Assembly: GCA_015075405.1 (NCBI GenBank)
Contig: JABTUK010000003.1
Span: 1,116,001 to 1,180,000 of the forward strand
Source of the DNA: Anaerolineales bacterium
GTDB lineage: Bacteria > Chloroflexota > Anaerolineae > 4572-78 > J111
Reading direction: 5' to 3'
DNA length: 64,000 nt
Part shown: positions 57,291 through 64,000 of the stretch, in pieces
How the letters are laid out: every line of letters begins with the position of its first letter
How positions within the stretch are numbered: position 1 is the first letter of the stretch
Notes under the pieces: generated by a model
The model's input: only the letters and a program-made list of their open reading frames with translations
Told to the model about the DNA's origin: nothing
Databases searched by the model: none
Position numbers and translations under genes: made by a program

Positions 57291-59345
57291 TTACTTCGTC
57301 CAACTGATTCTTTCTTCGGCCCAGCCGCGGCTGGCGAAGGTGTCGGTGCCCACCTGGCCGTCGGGCGAGCCTTCCATGGTGAAAAGCTGGCGCTGGCCGC
57401 TGCCGTCGGGGGTCATGGCCCAGACTGCCCAGGGGCCGCCGCGATTGCTGACAAAGGCAATGGCGTTGCCGTCGGGCGACCAGGTGGGCAGACCGTCTTC
57501 GGCCGGGTCGTTGGTCAAGCGCTGCAAGCCGCTGCCATCGGCATTGACAATGTAAATCTCCCAGTTGCCTTCGCGCCGCGACATGAAGACAATTTGTTCA
57601 CCGTTGGGCGAGAGCGCCGGGGCCGTATCTTCGTCCACATTGGTTACGGTTTGCAGGTCCTCCATCTTGCTGGTGGCGGTGCGAAGACCGTAAGCGGTGG
57701 TACCCCAGCCCTTAAAGACCAATTTACCCTGAGCGTTAACCGCCGGATATTCACCCTCACCGATAAGCGTCGCCTCGGCCAATTCGGTCGAGCCATTGGC
57801 CATGAACAGTTGTGATTGGCGGCCGCCGGAACGACGGCTCAGGTAGATTATATCCTCGCCATCGGCCATCCAGGTGGGCAGTTGGTCTTCGATAAAATTG
57901 GAAATCAGGGCGCCGTTGGCCCCGGAAACATCCATGGTCACCAGTCCCCGCGAGTCCCCTTTCCAGGAGTGAAACGCAATCCGCGAGCCATCAGGACTGA
58001 AGGCCGGCTGGCTGGCCCCGGCCCGGAAAAACTTGGTCCCCGAACCGTCGGCCTGACCCATGTAAAGATCGTAATCATTGCCATTAAAAACGGCATAAGC
58101 AATCGTTCCCACCAGGGCCGACTTGGGCACTACCTGCGGCGCGGGAATCACCGGCGGGCGGGTAGCGGTTGGCGTTGGTTCCAGGGTGGGGGTAGCGGTG
58201 CTGGCCGCAGCAGCCGCGACCGCTTCTTCCGTCTCTTCGGCCACCGGAGTGCCCAAAGCCAGGGCCAATTCATCACCAGCGCGAATCGTCCCCAGGCCCA
58301 ACACAATCGGGGCAAGGTCATCCGGTTCAAACACCAGCTCAAAATCATACGTTTTCGGTTCGACTTCAAAAATCAAACTTTCGGGGACGCTGCCGCCGGG
58401 AGTTAAATTCAAATTATTAAACCGGTCAATTGCGCCCAACCGCTTTAAGCCGTCCTCGCTGGTGGTGCCGCCTGCTTCGGACAGGGTAGTTTTGCCGTCA
58501 CGGCTGCGCACCGAGAAATCATCGGTGGAGATGACAAAAGGCGCGTTGCCCACATTTTGCACCCGCACTTTGACCAGCAACAGAGCTTTATCGGTGCTGG
58601 GTAAGGCGCCCAGGAGAATCGGCTGGACTTGCGCCGACACCACTTCAACCACCGGGATAGCCAACTGGGGACCGCTGGGTGTGGGCGTATCGGTCGGGCC
58701 GCCGCTGGGCGTTTGCAGGGCCAGGTTATTGTCGGCAGTTTGGGTTACAACCGGTTGACCCTCGACAACGGTGTTGCCATCGGCCACTCCCTGACCACCC
58801 CGACCGGAAAAGAGCAGAAAAGCGCCAATCGCCAGCAGCAATAACAGGGCCACCGCCAAACCAATCATCCAGGGGGCGATGGCCGGACGTTGGGCGGGCG
58901 CTGCTGGCGGCGGAGGCACAACCACTGCGGGAGCAGCGCTGGCGGCCGCCGCCGCCTGTTTTTGGGCCGGACTCATAGCGACCGTAGATTGGGCCGAGGC
59001 TGCCTTTTCCCAGAACAAGCGGGTTTCGGCTATCTGGGCCATCTGCCCGGCGGCCAGGTCAGTCCAGGTTTCTGGTTCCAGGCGGGTCGTGCCAATGAGC
59101 GTGCCGTTGGCGCTGTGCAGGTCTTTTATTTCGATGCCGGTGGCGGTGCGCCGCAATTCGGCGTGGTAGCGCGAGGCGCGCGGGTCCAACAGCACCACCT
59201 CGTTATCCAGTTCGCGGCCTATCCGTAAAGTAGCTCCCTCATCAGCCGGAATAGTAAATTTATCGGATTGGCCGTTGGGATGGCGCACCACCACATGGTC
59301 TAAAAAGTGGTCATCCTCATGCTGCTTTTCAAACTCTTGGGACAT
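57291..59345 (-). CDS. FHA-domain membrane protein with TolB-like propeller
   Basis: Protein of 684 aa from the ATG at 59345, behind AAGGAAGGAACG. Residues 15-105 are a forkhead-associated domain (LRIGRELDNEVVLLDPRASRYHAELRRT...DLHSANGTLIG), which binds phosphothreonine. A Pro/Ala linker leads to one membrane helix (about 158-182, WMIGLAVALLLLLAIGAFLLF). The extracytoplasmic part has a DUF4352-like sandwich (LLVKVRVQNVGNAPFVISTDDF) and, after a Thr/Pro linker, a PD40/TolB propeller (GSGTKFFRAGASQPAFSPDGSRIAFHSW; PTWSPDGNAIAFVSNRGG). It could couple intracellular Ser/Thr-kinase signalling to an exterior sensor. No kinase gene is adjacent. Confidence 0.88.
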   Translation of the reverse strand: MSQEFEKQHEDDHFLDHVVVRHPNGQSDKFTIPADEGATLRIGRELDNEVVLLDPRASRYHAELRRTATGIEIKDLHSANGTLIGTTRLEPETWTDLAAGQMAQIAETRLFWEKAASAQSTVAMSPAQKQAAAAASAAPAVVVPPPPAAPAQRPAIAPWMIGLAVALLLLLAIGAFLLFSGRGGQGVADGNTVVEGQPVVTQTADNNLALQTPSGGPTDTPTPSGPQLAIPVVEVVSAQVQPILLGALPSTDKALLLVKVRVQNVGNAPFVISTDDFSVRSRDGKTTLSEAGGTTSEDGLKRLGAIDRFNNLNLTPGGSVPESLIFEVEPKTYDFELVFEPDDLAPIVLGLGTIRAGDELALALGTPVAEETEEAVAAAAASTATPTLEPTPTATRPPVIPAPQVVPKSALVGTIAYAVFNGNDYDLYMGQADGSGTKFFRAGASQPAFSPDGSRIAFHSWKGDSRGLVTMDVSGANGALISNFIEDQLPTWMADGEDIIYLSRRSGGRQSQLFMANGSTELAEATLIGEGEYPAVNAQGKLVFKGWGTTAYGLRTATSKMEDLQTVTNVDEDTAPALSPNGEQIVFMSRREGNWEIYIVNADGSGLQRLTNDPAEDGLPTWSPDGNAIAFVSNRGGPWAVWAMTPDGSGQRQLFTMEGSPDGQVGTDTFASRGWAEERISWTK

Positions 59346-59552
59346 TCTCGTTCCTTCCTTCAGGATATGAAATTCAGGCGACGCGTCGAGCAAATCAGCG
59401 GTCGAGTTTGCTCCTTATACTCGCCAAATCTTAAAAACCTTGAGCCTCCGAACTCGTTCCCAGTGGAGACCCCGGTGATAAGGCTTAATAGGGCAATGGT
59501 AAGGGATTTTTCAAAATGAAGCAAGTTGTTTGAGCAGAGATTTTAACCAAGT

Positions 59553-60632
59553 TTACGAGGTGACAACCGTTGAGACAACTTTGGCCAGGGTCGGCGCGTG
59601 TAAAACCATGTTGGCGTAAGAGGCATTGGCCATGGGGCATTGACACTCGCCCTGGGCGATGCTGTGGCGCAGTTGGGCCATGGCCCGGCCGCGCCAGATG
59701 GGGCGCAGGTCATAGTTGTGGTCGCGCAAATTGCCGACGTTTTCCGCCCGGATGCAGCAGCTCCAGACATCGCCGTTGGGGGCAAGCTGGCAACTGGCCC
59801 AGCCGGCATAGCAGGGGATAACCTGCCGTTCTTCATAAAGGATACGCTTGGCCAATTGATAATACTCGGCCCGGAAAGCCTGGGTAATTTTAGCAAACCC
59901 TTTAACCGGGCGCTGCGTAGCCCTCTGGCTCAGGAAATCGGCGATGGGGCCGTATTTTTCGGCCAGGGGGGTAATTTCCCAATCAATCGTGTCCAGCTCA
60001 ACCCGTTCTTCGGCAATTTCGGTGATGTAACTGTCCGGCTCTAAAAATTCCAGCCCGGCGTAAATTTCAAAAAAGCGGTCAATATTGTAATTAGAGATGA
60101 CGGTGTGGTTGGTCAGCATCAGGTTTTTGTGCTGTTTTTGCAGCGCCTTGAGTTCGGCCCAGGTTTTCATCGCTTTGGCCCAGTTGCCCGGCACCATCCG
60201 AATTTCGTCGTGGCGCTCACCCACCTCATCAAGGGACAGGTTAATGCCGATGTTGGCTTTCGGCGCGCCGGCGCATAAGCGGTCCACCTGGCTGATAATC
60301 TGTTTGGTCAGAATACCATTGGTCGGGATCGTAATCACCGCCGGGCGGCAGTGCTGATAGGCCGACAGGGCCATGTCGGCCGTATCTTTACGCATAAACG
60401 GCTCGCCGCCGGTAAAGGTGAAATAAAGCGGGCCGCGCCCGATCTGAGCAAACGTTTTATCCCACTCCTCCAGGGTCATATCGTCGTTAGGCTTGCGCCA
60501 GACATCGCAGGTTTTGCACTTGCTGTTGCAGCGATAACTCACGCTGACCACAATGGAGAACGGCAGCATCATCGGCCAGCCAAATTTTCGATAGGCCCAG
60601 TAGAGAGGAAGTTTAGGCAAAAGATTGAGCAT
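59553..60632 (-). CDS. Radical SAM protein with SPASM-like C-terminus
   Basis: Protein of about 359 aa from the ATG at 60632 (a TTG 10 codons upstream is possible). The radical SAM motif VSYRCNSKCKTCDVWRK (CxxxCxxC, about residues 40-47) and FTFTGGEPFMRKD follow the family order. The C-terminal part has extra cysteines: VIPCYAGWASCQLAPNGDVWSCCIRAENVGNL and GECQCPMANASY, a SPASM-like auxiliary Fe-S site. The product is unknown; relatives modify peptides or lipids. It lies upstream of the FHA-propeller gene on the same strand, with about 160 bp between them. Confidence 0.85.
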   Translation of the reverse strand: MLNLLPKLPLYWAYRKFGWPMMLPFSIVVSVSYRCNSKCKTCDVWRKPNDDMTLEEWDKTFAQIGRGPLYFTFTGGEPFMRKDTADMALSAYQHCRPAVITIPTNGILTKQIISQVDRLCAGAPKANIGINLSLDEVGERHDEIRMVPGNWAKAMKTWAELKALQKQHKNLMLTNHTVISNYNIDRFFEIYAGLEFLEPDSYITEIAEERVELDTIDWEITPLAEKYGPIADFLSQRATQRPVKGFAKITQAFRAEYYQLAKRILYEERQVIPCYAGWASCQLAPNGDVWSCCIRAENVGNLRDHNYDLRPIWRGRAMAQLRHSIAQGECQCPMANASYANMVLHAPTLAKVVSTVVTS

Positions 60633-60654
60633 TAGTGATTGTCGAAAAATAAGT

Positions 60655-60715
60655 TCCCCCAAGTTCCTACGAGTTCCCAGGGAACTAAAGGAACTCGTAG
60701 GAACTCAAAACGGGA
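60655..60715. repeat. GGAACTCGTAGGAACT inverted repeat
   Basis: AGTTCCTACGAGTTCCC faces GGGAACTAAAGGAACTCGTAGGAACT: a nearly perfect hairpin of GGAACT-type units. Same family as the repeats at 0.85 and 12.06 kb. Confidence 0.75.
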
Positions 60716-60772
60716 AGTAAATTTTAGACGTTTACATTGGGTAAAAAGTAAAATAGTGAGGGGCAACAATAC

Positions 60773-61327
60773 TTACGCAAATAAATCATCAACCGGCATG
60801 GTCCAACCCGGCAAGGCCGGTTCGGCTTCGGCCAGATCACCGCGACGATAGATAGTTGGGGTCTCAGGATTGTCGGCGCGGTAAACTCTGACCACATCGT
60901 TGCTCAACAAATCCACATCCCAAACCACCAAAGTTCCCGCAGCAAAATAATCTCGGCGTTTGTCGGCCATCGCTCGTTCAGCTTGTAGATCGTAATCCCC
61001 TTCGCTTCTCACTTCAGCCGCAAAGATGGGCGCCCCTTCAAAAAATTTCATGCCAGGGTCGGAACCGATGTAAAAAGCGGCATCAGGGCTAAATGAAGTA
61101 CGGTGCGGCAAATTAACATGAAAGCCTTTATTATCTCCAACCGCGCGGCCTACTTTGGTACGTTTGCTATAATTCCGTAAGGATACAAAAATTTCATCGG
61201 CCGCGTACCCTGGTTTAGCCCCGGTTGGACTCATCAGCACTAACTCCCCATTGACAAGTTCAGCTTTGCCGTTCTCCGGCACATGATACAAATCTTCTAG
61301 CGTGGCTTCACGAGTTTTTGTAACCAT
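60773..61327 (-). CDS. Uma2-family putative endonuclease (DUF820)
   Basis: Protein of 184 aa from the ATG at 61327 (GAGGTG upstream); the longer open frame overlaps the amine oxidase gene and is not used. DUF820/Uma2 motifs: LEDLYHVPENGKAELVNGELVLMSPTG, FHVNLPHRTSFSPDAAFY (D of the PD-(D/E)XK-like core), GAPIFAAEVRSEGDYD (E-V) and KRRDYFAAGTLVVWDVDLLSNDVVRVYRAD. The family is very abundant in Chloroflexota and cyanobacteria; the function is unproven. Confidence 0.88.
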   Translation of the reverse strand: MVTKTREATLEDLYHVPENGKAELVNGELVLMSPTGAKPGYAADEIFVSLRNYSKRTKVGRAVGDNKGFHVNLPHRTSFSPDAAFYIGSDPGMKFFEGAPIFAAEVRSEGDYDLQAERAMADKRRDYFAAGTLVVWDVDLLSNDVVRVYRADNPETPTIYRRGDLAEAEPALPGWTMPVDDLFA

Positions 61328-61371
61328 CGCAACACCTCGTTCAATAATTATAACACGCCCATCGTTCTGAG

Positions 61372-62652
61372 TCACACCTGCGTATTTGGCTGAGCTAAGG
61401 TCAAAATCTCGTCCACGGCTCGCCAACCACTTTCGATAGCTCCGTGAACGGTAGCCGGATGACCGTTGGTACAAGTCGCCTCGCCGGCAAAAAACAACGT
61501 ATTGGCGACGGGCGTAGCCAGTTCGGCGCGGGCGTTGCCGGCTCCGACGGGGGTATAGGTGTAACCGCCTCGCGCCCAGGGGTCGCTTGACCAATCTACC
61601 AACTGCCCTTTGACAAAAGTTTCTCTGGCTGCTGAACCAAATAACGCCGTCACTTCCGCCAGGCCTTGCTCAATAGCTGCCTCATTTCCCAAAGCGGCCA
61701 GCTTCAGGGCTGCCGGGCCGCCGGTATAGCCCATCAACACCGCCCCCTGCTCGCTGTAGACCGGCCACCAGGCCGGAACTATGCCGTCGCTGTGCAAAAA
61801 AGCGAAGGGCGGCCAGAAAGCCTGCTCGAACCACAGGGCCAGCTTGGTGACGCTGCCCATGGCTAAAGCGCTAATGGCCTGCTCTTTTTCCGGGGGCAAG
61901 GCCGGGCAAAACCGGAGCGTACCGGCTTGCAGCACGCCGAGAGGGACGGTCACAATGACCCGCCGGGCCTGAATTGTCTGTCCATTAGCCAAATGGAGCA
62001 TCGCGCCCGTTTCGTTCCAGTCAATTTGCGTGATTGCGGTATTCAGCCTGACCTCTAACCCCTGCGCCAAAAATGTAGCCAGGGAGTCGTAACCATCATT
62101 CACGTGAAAATCGTCGCCCCACCCGGCGGTATCTTTGCGCCGGTCAAGTCCCAAAGCCTGCGCACTCAACCGGGTGACATCGGCGGCTTCCACATTCGCC
62201 AGCCGCCGCAAGGCAAATTGAGCGGCCAAATCATCAGCAGGAGCAAGGCTGATCATCAATTCTGCGGCGCTTTGCTCCGGCCCTTCGTAGTGTTCGACCA
62301 GTTCATATAAATTTTCGGTTCGGGCCGGCACATCGCTGCTGGACGGCAATAAACGGCCCTGACAGGCAAAACGATAGGCTGTTGCCGAGTCTGCCAGCGC
62401 TTCCGGCGGCCAGAGGGTCGCTGTCAGACCGGCTTGTCGGATTAAATCCCAGGTGACTGCTTTTTTGCCGTGAATGAACTCCGCCCCAAATTCAACAATA
62501 CCGCGAGAGCGGTCGGTCCAGACACGTCCGCCCACCCGCTGACGCGCTTCCAGCGCCAAAGCGGGCAGCCCGGCTTGATGTAAGCGTTGAGCCGCAGCCA
62601 GCCCGGCCATACCCGCCCCGATGATAACAATTTCACGCATAACAGTTGGCAT
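61372..62652 (-). CDS. Flavin monoamine oxidase-like protein
   Basis: Protein of 426 aa. Dinucleotide-binding IVIIGAGMAGLAAAQRLHQAGLPALALEARQRVGGRVWTD at the N-terminus, FGAEFIHGKK, then RRVIVTVPLGVLQAGTLRF, and the C-terminal FAD motif LFFAGEATCTNGHPATVHGAIESGWRAVDEIL. This is the amine oxidase / polyamine oxidase layout. It oxidises a primary or secondary amine with FAD and O2; the substrate is unknown. The ATG at 62652 has GAGTGG 6 nt upstream and begins 3 bp after the SDR gene's stop, so the two are coupled. Confidence 0.9.
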   Translation of the reverse strand: MPTVMREIVIIGAGMAGLAAAQRLHQAGLPALALEARQRVGGRVWTDRSRGIVEFGAEFIHGKKAVTWDLIRQAGLTATLWPPEALADSATAYRFACQGRLLPSSSDVPARTENLYELVEHYEGPEQSAAELMISLAPADDLAAQFALRRLANVEAADVTRLSAQALGLDRRKDTAGWGDDFHVNDGYDSLATFLAQGLEVRLNTAITQIDWNETGAMLHLANGQTIQARRVIVTVPLGVLQAGTLRFCPALPPEKEQAISALAMGSVTKLALWFEQAFWPPFAFLHSDGIVPAWWPVYSEQGAVLMGYTGGPAALKLAALGNEAAIEQGLAEVTALFGSAARETFVKGQLVDWSSDPWARGGYTYTPVGAGNARAELATPVANTLFFAGEATCTNGHPATVHGAIESGWRAVDEILTLAQPNTQV

Positions 62653-62655
62653 AAA

Positions 62656-63363
62656 TTACCACTCAATTTGCTGGCGGTCTCTGAAAAAGCCGCCATTCGG
62701 CCCGCCATTTGGCAGCATTGCCAGCCAGACAATGGTATCCGCGCCTTCTTCAACCGAGCGAGGCGCATACGCCCCGCCCATGTCTGTCCGTACCCAGCCG
62801 GGGCAAACGGCATTGACCAGGATGTTTCTCCCCCTGACCCGCTGGGCCAGCATCAGGGTCAGTGCGTTGAGCGCGGTTTTCGACATGGCATAGGCCGGGG
62901 TGTCACTGCCCATGCTGCTCAACTGCCCGCTGCCGGAGGAAACATTGACTATTCGCCCATAATTTTGCTTGAGCATCAACGGGACAAATTGCTGGCACAG
63001 CAGCAGCGGCCCATACACATTGGTCTCGATGGTGGTCCGAAAAACCTCCAACTCGACCTCCAGCACGTCGCGCCCTTCATCCAGGTAGAGCGCCGCGTTG
63101 TTGACCAGGACATCCGCCCGGCCCAGCTCGCGGACGACAAACTCGCGCAGTTGGCTGATGCTCTCTTCAGAAGTCACCTCGAGCGGGTGATAAATAATGT
63201 TGCCACCCGCCCGGCGAAGCGTCTCAGCCGCAGCTTGACCTTTGGCTTCATCGCGGCTGGTCAGCACCACCTGATAGCCCTGTTGGGCCAGTTGGCGGCA
63301 CGTTTCAAAGCCCAGGCCGCGATTTGCCCCGGTGACAACAGCCACCCGTGAAGTAGTTGCCAT
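62656..63363 (-). CDS. Short-chain dehydrogenase/reductase
   Basis: A 235-aa classical SDR. Cofactor-binding VVTGANRGLGFETCRQLAQQG; DVLVNNAALYLDEG; catalytic Ser in GRIVNVSSGSGQL, Tyr and Lys in TPAYAMSKTALNAL; NAVCPGWVRTDMGG after the active site. NAD(P)-dependent oxidoreductase of carbonyl-reductase type; the Arg in TSRDEAK suggests NADPH use. It sits between RidA and the amine oxidase, 9 bp after the RidA gene, in one operon. Confidence 0.92.
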   Translation of the reverse strand: MATTSRVAVVTGANRGLGFETCRQLAQQGYQVVLTSRDEAKGQAAAETLRRAGGNIIYHPLEVTSEESISQLREFVVRELGRADVLVNNAALYLDEGRDVLEVELEVFRTTIETNVYGPLLLCQQFVPLMLKQNYGRIVNVSSGSGQLSSMGSDTPAYAMSKTALNALTLMLAQRVRGRNILVNAVCPGWVRTDMGGAYAPRSVEEGADTIVWLAMLPNGGPNGGFFRDRQQIEW

Positions 63364-63372
63364 GCCTGAGCC

Positions 63373-63783
63373 TCAAGCGGGAATAACCGCCACCGCCTCG
63401 ATCTCGATTAGCAGGTCGGGGTGAGCCAGCCCACTCACCTGAACTGCCGTGCTGGCCGGCGGCTGCGCCGTGTTGATATACTGGTTGCGAATCTCGCGCA
63501 CGGCGGGCAGTTGTGACATGTCCAGCAGGTAATAGTTTAATTTAACCACCTGGGTAAAGTCGGCCCCGACAGACGCCAGGGCTGCTCGCAAATTGGCAAA
63601 AACCTGGTGAGCCTGCGCCGCCAAATCGCCCACACCGACGACTTTGCCCTCCGCGTCGAAGGCAATCTGGCCGGAAATATAAACCGTTTTGCCGCCCGTC
63701 ACCTCGACCACGTGGGTATAGCCGGTGGGTTGAGAGATGGCAGCAGGATTGATCAAACGAATGCTCGGATTTTGGCTGGTCAT
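63373..63783 (-). CDS. RidA-family enamine/imine deaminase
   Basis: A 136-aa RidA/YjgF/UK114-type protein: HVVEVTGGKTVYISGQIAFDAEGKVVGVGDLAAQAHQVFANLRAALASVGADFTQVVKLNYYLLDMSQLPAVREIRNQYI, then STAVQVSGLAHPDLLIEIEAVAVIP. In RidA proper a conserved Arg in the RxxV segment near residue 105 binds the substrate; here the corresponding place reads STAVQVS, so it may belong to a sister subfamily lacking it. Expected to hydrolyse reactive imines, which would fit the product of the amine oxidase two genes downstream. First gene of the operon. Confidence 0.88.
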   Translation of the reverse strand: MTSQNPSIRLINPAAISQPTGYTHVVEVTGGKTVYISGQIAFDAEGKVVGVGDLAAQAHQVFANLRAALASVGADFTQVVKLNYYLLDMSQLPAVREIRNQYINTAQPPASTAVQVSGLAHPDLLIEIEAVAVIPA

Positions 63784-63835
63784 GAGTTGTCTCCTTGATA
63801 ACGACTAAAATTCGGTGTTGCGTGTTGCACTATGG

Positions 63836-63946
63836 GTCATGTCATTTCGAGACCGAAGGTCGAGAAATCCCCAGGGCGCAACATTTAAAAGTAAGGTTGC
63901 AGAGGATTTCTCCCTACGGTCGAAATGACATGGCTGAGCAGTTACC
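63836..63946. repeat. Palindromic TGTCATTTCGA element, copy 4
   Basis: TCATGTCATTTCGAGACCGAAGG...GAGAAATCCCCAGGGCGCAAC on the left, GGATTTCTCCCTACGGTCGAAATGACATGGCTGAGCAGTTACC on the right. Closest to copy 2, including a shared CCCCAGG loop start. Confidence 0.8.
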
Positions 63947-64000
63947 ATCTTGCATAATATTAACACCAGACGCAACACGTTCCGGCCTAACTCAGTCGTC

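Noticed and set aside
61328..61594. N-terminal extension of the Uma2 protein
   Set aside because: It would overlap the amine oxidase gene out of frame; the ATG at 61327 matches the family start.

Overview
The window looks like a chromosomal piece of a GC-rich Chloroflexota bacterium (Anaerolineae/Caldilineae-like). This is inferred from gene style: an AfsR/SARP regulator with a TPR tail, a DUF2723 membrane protein, Thr/Pro-rich linkers before extracellular domains, delta-60 and beta-helix secreted proteins ending in the same FLPVVVK-type tail, and ADP-ribosylglycohydrolase and Uma2 genes. No rRNA, tRNA or CRISPR array was seen.

Layout. 0-5.4 kb: B3/B4-domain protein, sortase, DUF2723 membrane protein with its own sigma70-type promoter, and a thioredoxin/DUF4395 pair. 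5.5-11.7 kb: three consecutive secreted proteins (delta-60 propeller and two parallel beta-helix proteins) with signal peptides and a common C-terminal tail. 11.8-16.9 kb: a regulatory island (LuxR-type HTH, cNMP-fold protein, two small paralogous proteins, divergent 1198-aa AfsR-like STAND regulator). 17.2-19.7 kb: solute-binding lipoprotein and PfkB kinase.

20-49.8 kb: the accessory core, a tandem array of about nine displaced 3' ends of RHS/polymorphic-toxin genes, all on the minus strand. Where complete, each unit is a 5'-truncated RHS or pretoxin core, a pretoxin-TG and/or Hint (self-cleaving) segment, a different C-terminal toxin domain, one or two AT-rich immunity genes (HEAT-repeat, pentapeptide-repeat, membrane or unknown families), and a hairpin terminator. 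No full-length head gene is present in the window. Five boundaries carry one shared hairpin element. Four insertion sequences have decayed the array: an IS3-type element, an IS1595/ISXO2-type element with a second IS nested in its transposase, and one unassigned IS. Target-site duplications let one split toxin be reassembled on paper, and its stop codon then overlaps the start of its pentapeptide-repeat immunity gene. Another toxin is out of frame by one 8-bp unit of a tandem repeat inside the Hint domain, and one Hint copy is frameshifted by a precise 23-bp dispersed-repeat insertion.

49.8-55.3 kb: a nucleoside-salvage operon (ribokinase, ADP-ribosylglycohydrolase, SAH/MTA-deaminase-like amidohydrolase, pseudouridine-phosphate glycosidase, nucleoside hydrolase) under a strong promoter at 55.3 kb. 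55.5-64 kb: two radical SAM proteins, an FHA/TolB-propeller membrane protein, Uma2 nuclease, flavin amine oxidase, SDR oxidoreductase and RidA.

A second theme is repeat DNA. Degenerate 7-8-bp tandem repeats form inverted-repeat hairpins between many genes and have also entered coding sequences (DUF2723 protein, PfkB C-terminus, RHS module C, Hint linker). Four copies of a roughly 100-bp palindromic element (TGTCATTTCGA...TCGAAATGACA) and short insertions of the CTTCGACAAGCTCAGGACAAG type are also scattered through the window.
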